Positions 1-6,906 of a stretch of 6,960 nt of DNA are shown here, piece by piece. Position 1 is the first letter of the stretch, and every line of letters starts with the position of its first letter. Source of the DNA: Verrucomicrobiota bacterium (GTDB lineage: Bacteria; Verrucomicrobiota; Lentisphaeria; Oligosphaerales; Oligosphaeraceae); contig JAKLHU010000112.1 in the NCBI GenBank assembly GCA_022709995.1, positions 1 to 6,960 on the forward strand. The letters are read 5' to 3'. The notes beneath the pieces were generated by a model that had not been told where the DNA came from, did not search any database, and saw only the letters and a program-made list of their open reading frames with translations. The translations under genes and the position numbers were made by a program.

Positions 1-108
1 GTCGAGAGCGCCCAGGACGCCGACCGGTCGAACCGCTGGCGCCTGAACCGCCTCCATGTCACGCTGGCCGGCAGCCTGCCGCAAACGGGCGAGACGAGAA
101 GGTTCTGA
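1..108 (+). CDS. C-terminal tail of an unidentified protein (partial)
   Basis: Frame 1 is open from the first base and ends at a TGA at 106-108, giving 35 codons that finish LPQTGETRRF. The peptide is rich in Arg, with a segment RWRLNRLHVTLAGSLP, and has no motif I can assign. It is read as the end of a real gene because its stop lies only 2 nt before the ABC ATPase start, the spacing expected of an operon, and because the composition matches the downstream genes. The start is outside the window, so the family cannot be named. It is probably cotranscribed with the exporter genes, but a chance open frame of this length in GC-rich DNA remains possible. Confidence 0.6.
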   Translation, partial: VESAQDADRSNRWRLNRLHVTLAGSLPQTGETRRF

Positions 109-110
109 GC

Positions 111-1037
111 ATGATCCGTACCGAAAATCTGACCCGCGATTTCGGCGGCGGCCGGGGTATCATCGGCCTGAACCTGCACGTGCCGAAGGGCACCATCTAC
201 GGCTACATCGGCCCCAACGGGGCGGGCAAGACCACCACGATCCGGCTGCTCTGCGGGCTGGTTCGCCCCACCAGCGGGCGTGCCTTCATCAACGGCGTGG
301 AGGTCATTCCCGCCAACACCGCCACCATCAAGCGCATGATCGGCTATCTTCCCGACATCTTCGGCGTCTATGACCAGATGAGTGTCTGGGAGTACCTCGA
401 TTTCTTCTCGGCGGCCTATCGCATCCCCCCGCCGGAGCGTGAGACGCGCATCCGCGCCGCGCTCCAGCTCACCGACGCGACCCACATGCTGGACTACCAG
501 GTGATCAGCCTGTCGCGCGGCATGCGGCAACGGGTCGGGCTGGCGAAGACCCTCCTGCACGATCCCGAGGTTCTGATCCTCGACGAGCCCGCCGGCGGCC
601 TTGACCCGCACGCGCGCATCGAGATGCGCCGCACCATCGAGCGGCTGCGCGACGTCGGCAAGACGATCATGCTGTCGTCGCACATCCTGCCGGAACTGGC
701 CGGCATCTGCGACCTCATCGGCATCATCGAAAAAGGCCGCCTGCTGGCCTTCGGCACGGTGGCCGAAGTCACCCGGAAAGTGCAGGAGAATCTCAAGATC
801 ACCGTGGTGGTCGATTCGGACCCCAAGCCGGCCCGGGAATGGTGCGAGCAATTCCCCGGGGCGGGCAGCGTCGACGTCAACGCCAATGAAATCCACTTCC
901 TCTACACCGGCCCGCGCGGCGCCCTGCCCGACCTCCTGCTGAAGTTAACCGGGAACGGCGTGCGGGTCATGGAATTCCGCGAGGACCAGGCCAACCTGGA
1001 GCAGGTCTTCCTGTCGGTAACGCACCAGAAGGCATAA
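111..1037 (+). CDS. ABC-2 type exporter, ATP-binding subunit
   Basis: This 308-residue cytoplasmic ATPase should power the permease encoded next. All core ABC motifs are visible: Walker A GPNGAGKT (34-41, Lys40), signature LSRGM (134-138), Walker B VLILDEP (154-160, Glu159), D-loop GGLD (162-165) and the H-loop His191 in SSH. The Q-loop position reads GYLPD (78-82), so the usual Gln is absent; this is common in the CcmA/NatA-like branch that drives ABC-2 exporters. After about residue 225 there is an extra C-terminal domain of about 80 residues ending LEQVFLSVT, the typical tail (DUF4162-like) of this branch. The length is normal for the family. The ATG at 111 is preceded by GAGAAGG (96-102), a reasonable ribosome site. 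The exported substrate cannot be told from sequence: antibiotic, lipid, polysaccharide and protein exporters share this design. Confidence 0.95.
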   Translation: MIRTENLTRDFGGGRGIIGLNLHVPKGTIYGYIGPNGAGKTTTIRLLCGLVRPTSGRAFINGVEVIPANTATIKRMIGYLPDIFGVYDQMSVWEYLDFFSAAYRIPPPERETRIRAALQLTDATHMLDYQVISLSRGMRQRVGLAKTLLHDPEVLILDEPAGGLDPHARIEMRRTIERLRDVGKTIMLSSHILPELAGICDLIGIIEKGRLLAFGTVAEVTRKVQENLKITVVVDSDPKPAREWCEQFPGAGSVDVNANEIHFLYTGPRGALPDLLLKLTGNGVRVMEFREDQANLEQVFLSVTHQKA

Positions 1038-1098
1038 GCTTCCGCTTCGCCCCCCGGCGACGGGCCGTCACCATCTTCACCAACACCAGGTCACCGTC

Positions 1099-2886
1099 AT
1101 GTCCTCCGCCTTTCTTTACCGCCATCTGCACAATCCCATCCTGCACCGGGAATTCAACAGCGCGGCCCGCAACGCCAAGACGGCCGTGTTCGCGGCTTTG
1201 GCCGTCGGGGTTCTCGGCTTCATCCTCTATGCCCTCTGGCCGCGCAGCGGGATTTTCTCGGAAGCCAACAGCAACGAGCTGTTCACCATCTTTCTAGGGG
1301 CGGAGCTGACCTTCATGATTCTGCTGACTGCCGGCTTCACCGCCAGCACGATCACGGCGGAGCGCGAACGCAACACCTTCGCCATGCTGCAGACCAGCCT
1401 GCTGACACCGGCGGAGATCCTGCTCGGCAAGCTCTGCGGGTCGCTGGGCATTTCCATCGTTCTCTTCCTGGTCACGGTCCCGGTCTCGGCCATCTGCGCG
1501 ATGAGCGGCGGCATCAGCGTCGCCACCCTGGTCAAGGCCCTGTCCATCGTCGCCGCGGCGACGGTCGTGTACGGGCTGTTCGGCCTGGCCGTCAGTTCCC
1601 TGTGCCGCAAAACCTACGTCTCCATTCTCGTCACCTACATCGGCATCGCCGTCCTGGCCGGCGCCACCTGGCTGCCGTCCGTGCTCATCAACGTGCCTTG
1701 GCTGAAGCCGGCCTTCCTGCGCCTGCGCGCCGTCAGCCCCTACGAGGCCCTGTTCGCGCTGCAATTCGCCGAGACGTACGAAATCGGCATCGTCGGCGCC
1801 TCGGTCGACTATGTGTTTCAGACCTTCGCCGTCAGCATGACGGCCATGGCCGTGGCGTTTTTCGCCGTCTTCGCCTGGTTCGTCTTTTCCCCGCCGCGCT
1901 TTCGCCGCAACGCCACGGTCAGCCAATACGACGACACCAGGACGATGATCAAACGCAAGCTCGGCTGGCCGTTCTATCTCATCGATCCGCTACGCCGCAA
2001 AAAGCCCATCAGCCGCCGCCGCAATCCCGTTTTCGTCGCGGAAATCCGCAGCAAGATCTTCGGCAATCCGAAGTTCATCATCCGGGCCTTGACGGCCTGC
2101 ATCAGCCTCAGCCTGTGCCTGCTGGTGCTGATCGTGCAACAGGTCGGCGAAACGGACCTGGACAACATCCGGGCGATTGCGATCATCTTCCAGATCGGCG
2201 TGGTCGCGCTGCTGGCGCCGACGGTCAGCAGCGGCAGCATCACCGACGAACGGACCAGCGACACGCTGCTGCTGCTCAGGCTGTCGCCGCTGACCGCCTT
2301 CCAAGTCGTCATCGGCAAAATGAAGGCGGCCCTGCTCTATGTCATGATCTTCCTCCTCAGCAGCCTGCCGGTGTTTCTGGTGCTGGTGTATCTGGAAAGT
2401 TCCACCACGCCGGATTTTTCGGCCTTGATTCCGAAGGGCCTTGATTTGGACGCTCTGGCCGTGGCCGGCGACGCCGTCCGTGACTGCGCCCAGACCTACT
2501 GGCGGGTGGGCGCCTGGGTCGGGGTCCTGATCACGACCTGCCTGGTGCTCACCTCGGGCGGCTTGTGCGCGTCCTGTTTTTCGCCCAGCACCGGCGTCGC
2601 CACCGCCGTCAGCTATGGTTTCGCCCTGGTCGTCACCGCCGGGTCGCTGTCCGTGCTGCTGTTCAGCACCAGAACCAGCCCGGACCTGCAGGCCGTTTTC
2701 CTCATGTTCAATCCGTTCATCGCCGCCATGGAAATCACGCTGGACAATTCGCTGGCCTCCCGGCTGCCGGCGATCTGGGGCAATCGGCTATGGGTCAACC
2801 ACCTGTTCATCTTTTCCGGCCTGACGGCCCTCCTCGTCGCCATATCCGCCATCCGTGTCCATTTTCTGTTCCGCGAGCAGAAATGA
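1099..2886 (+). CDS. ABC-2 type permease, fused tandem (two-domain) form
   Basis: This 595-residue inner-membrane protein is the channel partner of the upstream ATPase. By eye there are about 12 hydrophobic segments: 29-47, 62-84, 112-135, 145-168, 173-194 and 243-264 in the first half, and 327-347, 358-380, 408-431, 470-491, 500-522 and 567-587 in the second. The two halves repeat each other. NPILHREFNS (12-21) matches NPVFVAEIRS (309-318), and residues 85-129 align without gaps to 381-425, including ITAER/ITDER, LLGK/VIGK and a closing PV. That is 15 identities in 45 at an offset of 296. The conserved ER..T...L..S.LT....L.GK pattern is typical of ABC-2 permeases. A basic linker (about 265-310) joins the halves. 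The 61-nt gap from the ATPase gene holds only a weak ribosome site, CCAGG (1086-1090). The substrate is unknown. Confidence 0.92.
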   Translation: MSSAFLYRHLHNPILHREFNSAARNAKTAVFAALAVGVLGFILYALWPRSGIFSEANSNELFTIFLGAELTFMILLTAGFTASTITAERERNTFAMLQTSLLTPAEILLGKLCGSLGISIVLFLVTVPVSAICAMSGGISVATLVKALSIVAAATVVYGLFGLAVSSLCRKTYVSILVTYIGIAVLAGATWLPSVLINVPWLKPAFLRLRAVSPYEALFALQFAETYEIGIVGASVDYVFQTFAVSMTAMAVAFFAVFAWFVFSPPRFRRNATVSQYDDTRTMIKRKLGWPFYLIDPLRRKKPISRRRNPVFVAEIRSKIFGNPKFIIRALTACISLSLCLLVLIVQQVGETDLDNIRAIAIIFQIGVVALLAPTVSSGSITDERTSDTLLLLRLSPLTAFQVVIGKMKAALLYVMIFLLSSLPVFLVLVYLESSTTPDFSALIPKGLDLDALAVAGDAVRDCAQTYWRVGAWVGVLITTCLVLTSGGLCASCFSPSTGVATAVSYGFALVVTAGSLSVLLFSTRTSPDLQAVFLMFNPFIAAMEITLDNSLASRLPAIWGNRLWVNHLFIFSGLTALLVAISAIRVHFLFREQK

Positions 2887-2895
2887 CCGCTGACC

Positions 2896-4833
2896 ATGGC
2901 CGGGGCCGACGCCGGCACCAGTCTCGCCTCGACCTTTTTCACCACCAACCGACACCTACCGATGACCATCACTGCCCTGCTTACCACCGCCGCCGTCTTC
3001 TTTCCGCTCTGGATGACCATCTGGCAGGAACGACCCCTCCAGAATGAAGACCTGAACTACGAAAGTCCAACCTGCATGACGGTCGAGACGTACGAGATGG
3101 TGCTCGGCTGCCTGCCGACCGCCGACGCCCGCCTGCGCGACCAGATTTACACCCAGCTGGCCTCCAAACCCGTTCCCGCCAACCAGGAGGTGCTGCTGCT
3201 CTGCCTCCGCCGCGAACGTGAATCACGCCAGCAGGGCGCCATCCTCCGACTGCTGCGCCGAACCGACCCGGCCACCATTCCGCCGGCGGCCATCGCCCCC
3301 TTCCTGCAACGGGAGCCGACCCAGCTGGCCGAAGCCGCCATCCAGCTGTACGCAACCCTGCCGACGGCTGACCCGCAGCTTCTGCACGCCTTTCTCGGCC
3401 AACCGGCCGGCAACTCCCTGCCGTTCATTCTCCGCCGCCGGGCCTGGGAAGCCATGGCGGCCTCCCCCCGCCTTGCAGATACGCTCGACCACGAGGTGTT
3501 CGCCTTCCGCGAAGCCGACGACATCCAGTTCCAGGCCCTGGCCTTGCAAACGGCGCTGGCGCAGACCAGCCGACGACCGCAGACCGACCCCTGGATTGAC
3601 GCGGCGCTCGCCGGCGACATCCAGCTGCGCCTGGCAATCGCCCGCGACCCGCGGCCGACGCGGACCGACGTCATGCGACGCCTCCTGCAGGACGACTCGC
3701 CGGCAGTGCGGATTGCCTTCTGTCTGGCCAGCCGCGACACGGCCCAGGCAATGCTCGTCCTGGCTCTGGACGACCGCGACGACGCCATCCGCACCGAGGC
3801 CGTACGCGCCTTGGCCCGTTGTTCGCGCCTGGAGCCGGCGGCGCTGCCGCGCCTGGCCGATTGCCTGTCCGACCCCTCGGAACCGGTTCGGGAAGAAGCA
3901 GCGGCGGCCTTGCTCCGGCATGCCCGCCAGCAACAGCGCGACGAAGTGATGGCGGAATTGACGGCCAGGCTGTCGTCGCCGCCGGCGGCGACGACGACGC
4001 TGCGTTATCACGCCTGCCGTCTTTTTGCCGCCCTGCGCCATGCCGCCGCCGTTCCGGCGATCGCCGCGATTCTGGAGTCGGAACCGGCTCCGGAGACCAT
4101 CGGGGCGGCGCTGGACGCCCTGGCCGTCCTGGCGCCACGCGACTCCTATGGCGAGCTCATCCGGCCGTGCGCCGACCACCGCTCCGCCCTGGTCCGCCAA
4201 GCGGCGGCCAACGCCCTGGGCCGCCTGAACATCACCGGTTCAGAGAAAGCCTTGAAAGCCCTGTCCCTGGACCGGCATAGCCCGGCCGTCCGAACCGCGG
4301 CCTTTGCGGCCATGGGCTATTTTCCCCGGCCGACCTTTGCCGCCGATCTCCTCGCCTGCCTGAAAAACACCGCCAAGACAACCGAGGAGGAACGCACCAG
4401 CGCCGCCTGGGCGGTCGGCAAAATCAAGCCGACGACGCCGGCCGAGACGGCCGTCATGGCCGCGATCGCCAAGCGCCTGGTCGAACAAGTGACCCTCCCG
4501 GTCGTGCCCGGCGACATGGAGCCGGCCTTTGACGGCCTGGCCGTCATCGCCAATGCCATCTATTCCATCACCGTCATGGGCCAATCGCTTGACTCGGCGG
4601 AAATCCGAGAGCTGGCCGACATTGTCCTCAACATCTACGACCTGCCGGCCGAACAGCTGGAAAATCTGGCCATGTCGCGCGTCAGCCAACCCTCGGCGCA
4701 GGATATCCCGCGCAGTCCGACGACCTGCAGCCTGGCCAACCAGGCCCGCCAATGGCAGAAAAACGAAACCATCACCACCCAGGCCGTCCCGACCGGGTCG
4801 ATTTATTTCCCCATCCGCCCCGTCCGCAAATGA
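2896..4833 (+). CDS. Membrane-anchored HEAT-repeat protein
   Basis: This 645-residue protein has one hydrophobic segment near the N-terminus (about 26-43, ALLTTAAVFFPLW) and then a soluble, helix-rich body. No signal-peptidase or lipobox site is evident, so an uncleaved anchor is likely. HEAT-like helices are clear from about 255 to 510: SPAVRIAFCLASR (268-280), DAIRTEAVRALARC (296-309), EPVREEAAAALLRHA (329-343), ALVRQAAANALGRL (431-444) and SPAVRTAAFAAMGYF (462-476). The region 65-250 is also helical and may hold diverged repeats. The C-terminal 60 residues are polar and unassigned. HEAT solenoids usually bind proteins, so a scaffold or partner of the exporter is plausible, but this rests on its place 9 nt after the permease gene. 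Neither ATG 2896 nor the in-frame ATG 2962 (residue 23, just before the anchor) has a good ribosome site. The longer form is given; 2962 is a real alternative. Confidence 0.85.
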   Translation: MAGADAGTSLASTFFTTNRHLPMTITALLTTAAVFFPLWMTIWQERPLQNEDLNYESPTCMTVETYEMVLGCLPTADARLRDQIYTQLASKPVPANQEVLLLCLRRERESRQQGAILRLLRRTDPATIPPAAIAPFLQREPTQLAEAAIQLYATLPTADPQLLHAFLGQPAGNSLPFILRRRAWEAMAASPRLADTLDHEVFAFREADDIQFQALALQTALAQTSRRPQTDPWIDAALAGDIQLRLAIARDPRPTRTDVMRRLLQDDSPAVRIAFCLASRDTAQAMLVLALDDRDDAIRTEAVRALARCSRLEPAALPRLADCLSDPSEPVREEAAAALLRHARQQQRDEVMAELTARLSSPPAATTTLRYHACRLFAALRHAAAVPAIAAILESEPAPETIGAALDALAVLAPRDSYGELIRPCADHRSALVRQAAANALGRLNITGSEKALKALSLDRHSPAVRTAAFAAMGYFPRPTFAADLLACLKNTAKTTEEERTSAAWAVGKIKPTTPAETAVMAAIAKRLVEQVTLPVVPGDMEPAFDGLAVIANAIYSITVMGQSLDSAEIRELADIVLNIYDLPAEQLENLAMSRVSQPSAQDIPRSPTTCSLANQARQWQKNETITTQAVPTGSIYFPIRPVRK

Positions 4834-4910
4834 CCGGCTCGCCGCCCCCCTGGCAGTTGCCGCCCAGTCTCCAATTTTCAACTTAATCGCATGATTTTCT
4901 CGGCGCGGCC

Positions 4911-4923
4911 TTGACAAAGTCAA
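4911..4923. promoter_or_regulatory. Operator-like inverted repeat over the -35
   Basis: TTGAC (4911-4915) and GTCAA (4919-4923) form a perfect 5-bp inverted repeat around AAA, and the left arm is part of the -35 box. A dimeric repressor bound here would block polymerase. Because the left arm is forced by the -35 consensus, only the right arm counts as independent evidence, so a chance match is quite possible. Confidence 0.35.
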
Positions 4924-4939
4924 AGAAAACGTATATCAT
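4911..4939 (+). promoter_or_regulatory. Sigma-70-type promoter
   Basis: A perfect -35 TTGACA (4911-4916) and a -10 TATCAT (4934-4939, five of six consensus bases) are separated by exactly 17 bp, inside an AT-rich island in GC-rich DNA. Transcription would be expected to start near 4946, giving a leader of about 150 nt before the GTG at 5096. It is the only strong promoter I find in the window, and it implies that the zinc-ribbon/GYF_2-like gene is expressed separately from the exporter operon. Confidence 0.8.
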
Positions 4940-5051
4940 AGTTCAACAGGAATACCATCCATTTGCAATCCACATATTTATCGTAAAAGACAAACAGCGC
5001 TTGCTGCTTCACCAGCCATGCTCCGTAAACGTTGACCAATGGTGAACACCC

Positions 5052-5064
5052 CCCGTGCAACGGG
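5052..5064 (+). other. Small leader hairpin
   Basis: CCCGT (5052-5056) and ACGGG (5060-5064) are perfect complements around a 3-nt GCA loop in the untranslated leader. It lies 18 nt before the Shine-Dalgarno and next to the second hairpin at 5072-5089. It has no T-run, so it is not a terminator. Its role, if any, is unknown. Confidence 0.35.
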
Positions 5065-5071
5065 AATTTCT

Positions 5072-5089
5072 CCTCCCCGTAGAAGGAGG
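5072..5089 (+). promoter_or_regulatory. Possible hairpin hiding the Shine-Dalgarno
   Basis: CCTCC (5072-5076) is an exact complement of GGAGG (5085-5089), the core of the ribosome-binding site, with an 8-nt loop between them. If formed, the stem would hide the Shine-Dalgarno and lower translation of the gene at 5096. Only 5 bp pair and neither end extends, so the effect could be small. Confidence 0.35.
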
Positions 5090-5090
5090 T
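5083..5090 (+). promoter_or_regulatory. Strong ribosome-binding site that sets the GTG start
   Basis: AAGGAGGT is an exact match to the anti-Shine-Dalgarno complement and ends 5 nt before GTG 5096. It decides the start of the downstream gene: the in-frame ATG at 5039 has no such site and would place this sequence inside the coding region. Confidence 0.88.
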
Positions 5091-5095
5091 ATCTG

Positions 5096-6664
5096 GTGAT
5101 TGTATTCAAATGCGAATGCGGCGTGCCGACCTCGGCTTCCGCCGAAGCCGCCGGACAAGCCTGCACATGTCCAGCCTGTGGGAAACCCTGCCAGGTGCCG
5201 GCGCAGTCGGACCCGGATTGCGTCCTGATTTACAAAAGCGGACTCCCGGAAACTGGCCAGGTCATTACCACCGATGCCCTGACCGATCAGGTCGCCAAAG
5301 GAGAGCTCAAGGCGTATGACCTGATCCACTATGACAACGAATGGCGGCCCTTGGACGACATCTTTGAAATGCCGGCGGTCGCCCCGGTCGTGGCAGATGA
5401 AGGCGCCGGCCCGGAAATCGCCGTCCATTTTGCGGAACTGCCGCCTATCCCGGGCCATGTCAGCCTGAAAAAAAACTGCCTCCGCAACGGCTGGAAGGCG
5501 CTGGTGCTCTGGCAACGGCGCCAGCGGGCGGTCAAGCACAAACCGATCTGGCAGCGGATATGCTACTATCTGCTGGTCCTGATTGTACTGGCGCTGGGCT
5601 ACTATTTGGGCATCGGCAAGATCATCAACTACGCTCTGGGCCGTCCCTGCTACGTCGCCGTCTTCAACCCCGATGACTGCGACTACCAGGCAAAACTCGG
5701 CCGCCAGACTCTCCCCCTGATCGCCAACGGCCATGTGACCTTCCAAGACATCTATGTCGCCGCCACCAAAAAAGGCAAGCTGCTCATCAGCAGCAACAGC
5801 GCCCCCGACCAGATCGTCTATGAAGTCGCCGTCCCCCTCTCGCCAAGCCTCGACGTCATCGTCAATCCAAATGGAAAAATCGAGTTCGGGGTATATGATT
5901 TCCGCGGCATGACGGAAAAATCACTGGATGCCAAAGCCCGTCAGACGCTGCTGGACGACATCACCCGCCTGCGACCGCCGGCCACCGGCCGCGCCGTCCT
6001 CGGCCATCTGAAAAACATGGCCGAGGAGCATTTCCAGGGAAAGAAGGCCGATGTCCTGTTCACCAGCCAGCAGTACAATTTCAGCCGCCTGAGCCTGGCC
6101 CGCTCCGCGGAATACGCCGACCGCCGCAAAGACCAGACGAAAGCGCCGGATGCCTTTTTGCCGACTCTCGTCAAACTGACCCGAATGTCCTTCCAATTCA
6201 AAGGCTCGACGGTGGAATACGACCCCACCCACCCCGAAACCGTCACGGCCCTGCTCGCCGTCAATCTGCGCGATCTGAATACGTACGCAAAAAACAAATT
6301 CACCGCTTTCCGCCCCCAGGCCGCCTTGACGTCGGAAGCCGCCAAGAAGGCCATCGCCGACAGCAAGCTGAGCTGCGGAGAGGCCAAAGGGACGGCGCAG
6401 CTCAAGATCGACCAGAACGACAAGCGCCTCCTGCTCACGTTCGACCGGCCCATCGCCGCCACCGTCAGCGCCAATGACCATCAGCATCAGGGGAACTGGT
6501 CCTTCACCGCCACCTTGCCCAGGGAAAATGACCAGTGGTCATGGCTTTGGACCTTCACCGGCGCCTGGAATCCGCCGAAACCGGCGCGCGGCAAGCCGGC
6601 GCCACCCAAAAAACTCACGGTCACCATCGACCAGGCCGGCAAACTGACCGTCAGCGAAAAATAA
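5096..6664 (+). CDS. Zinc-ribbon, GYF_2-like, single-pass membrane protein of unknown function
   Basis: From the GTG at 5096 this encodes 522 residues. Residues 4-35 form a zinc-ribbon-like module (FKCECG, then CTCPACGKPCQVP; likely ligands Cys6, Cys8, Cys25, Cys28). Residues about 43-93 resemble a GYF_2 domain (IYKSG...TGQVITTDALTDQVAKGEL...EWRPLDDIFEMP). A basic stretch (131-154, QRRQRAVKHKP) precedes a transmembrane helix (about 155-177, YYLLVLIVLALGYYLGIG). By the positive-inside rule the two N-terminal domains face the cytoplasm. The remaining ~340 residues lie outside: a beta-rich part (about 183-270) ending near GVYDFRG, then a mixed region I cannot assign, with a basic, Pro-rich stretch (497-505) near the C-terminus. 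GYF_2 modules are seen in many membrane proteins of unknown role, and a cytoplasmic protein-binding or signalling part is a guess. A longer form from ATG 5039 (541 residues) is unlikely. The gene has its own promoter and terminator. Confidence 0.85.
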   Translation: MIVFKCECGVPTSASAEAAGQACTCPACGKPCQVPAQSDPDCVLIYKSGLPETGQVITTDALTDQVAKGELKAYDLIHYDNEWRPLDDIFEMPAVAPVVADEGAGPEIAVHFAELPPIPGHVSLKKNCLRNGWKALVLWQRRQRAVKHKPIWQRICYYLLVLIVLALGYYLGIGKIINYALGRPCYVAVFNPDDCDYQAKLGRQTLPLIANGHVTFQDIYVAATKKGKLLISSNSAPDQIVYEVAVPLSPSLDVIVNPNGKIEFGVYDFRGMTEKSLDAKARQTLLDDITRLRPPATGRAVLGHLKNMAEEHFQGKKADVLFTSQQYNFSRLSLARSAEYADRRKDQTKAPDAFLPTLVKLTRMSFQFKGSTVEYDPTHPETVTALLAVNLRDLNTYAKNKFTAFRPQAALTSEAAKKAIADSKLSCGEAKGTAQLKIDQNDKRLLLTFDRPIAATVSANDHQHQGNWSFTATLPRENDQWSWLWTFTGAWNPPKPARGKPAPPKKLTVTIDQAGKLTVSEK

Positions 6665-6716
6665 CCCGCCCGCGGCCGCAGCCCGCCGGCGCCGCGGCGA
6701 ATCCATGCCCTGCCTT

Positions 6717-6751
6717 GCATCCGTCCCAAGACCCGGAGCGGATGCTTTTTT
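6717..6751 (+). terminator. Intrinsic (rho-independent) terminator
   Basis: GCATCCG (6717-6723) pairs perfectly with CGGATGC (6739-6745), followed directly by six T (6746-6751). Inside, TCC (6724-6726) can pair with GGA (6735-6737) past a single bulged G, lengthening the stem. It lies 52 nt after the TAA of the zinc-ribbon gene and should end its transcript. There is no matching T-run for minus-strand transcription. Confidence 0.87.
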
Positions 6752-6753
6752 GC

Positions 6754-6779
6754 TGGCCGCGCCGAAACAAACGCGGCCA
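6754..6779. repeat. GC-rich 8-bp inverted repeat just after the terminator
   Basis: TGGCCGCG (6754-6761) and CGCGGCCA (6772-6779) are perfect complements around a 10-nt A-rich loop. There is no T-run on either side, so it is not an ordinary terminator. It could be a backup pause hairpin, an mRNA 3' stabiliser or a protein site. Confidence 0.5.
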
Positions 6780-6853
6780 CCCACCGCCGCCACCCGCCGC
6801 CGGACGGAGACTAAACGAACCGAAAACGACACGCAACTCACCAAGGCAAAATG

Positions 6854-6883
6854 TAATCGGTCACCCATTGATAATGGCGGTCA
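6854..6883. repeat. Imperfect direct repeat TAAT-(N)-CGGTCA
   Basis: TAATCGGTCA (6854-6863) recurs as TAATGGCGGTCA (6872-6883), with two extra bases, one start 18 nt after the other. Closely spaced copies near a mobile-element end are known for IS21-like elements, and tandem operator half-sites can also look like this. The match is short and may be chance. Confidence 0.35.
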
Positions 6884-6906
6884 TAGTGGACAGGCGCGCC
6901 AAGTAG

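Larger units (their letters stand above)
4834..5095 (+). other. Intergenic promoter and leader region
   Basis: This 262-nt gap separates the exporter operon from the zinc-ribbon gene. About 4870-5010 is clearly more AT-rich than the surrounding coding DNA. I see no convincing intrinsic terminator after the HEAT gene; the only candidate is a weak CTGG/CCAG pairing near 4850-4868 that lacks a clean T-run, so read-through from the operon is possible. The promoter, operator-like repeat and leader hairpins are listed separately. Confidence 0.7.

Noticed and set aside
2883..3047. ATGA overlap of the permease stop with an ATG, suggesting a coupled small gene
   Set aside because: The ATG at 2883 is out of frame with the HEAT protein and runs only to 3047, giving a His/Arg-rich peptide typical of a shifted shadow frame.
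3223..4200. Long minus-strand open frame (325 codons) opposite the HEAT gene
   Set aside because: It is antisense to a clear HEAT-repeat gene, has Arg/Gly-rich low-complexity composition and no motif or ribosome site. It is a shadow of GC-rich codon use.
4240..4923. Minus-strand 227-codon frame across the end of the HEAT gene
   Set aside because: It overlaps the HEAT coding region and the promoter region, its composition is of shadow type, and it has no recognisable domain.
4911..4924. CtsR-type heat-shock operator
   Set aside because: Only one AGTCAAA heptad is present; CtsR needs two in tandem. The sequence is better read as an inverted repeat.
6671..6696. CGCGGC/GCCGCG inverted repeat before the terminator
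   Set aside because: Six pairs in almost pure GC sequence with a 14-nt loop is expected by chance, and there is no T-run.
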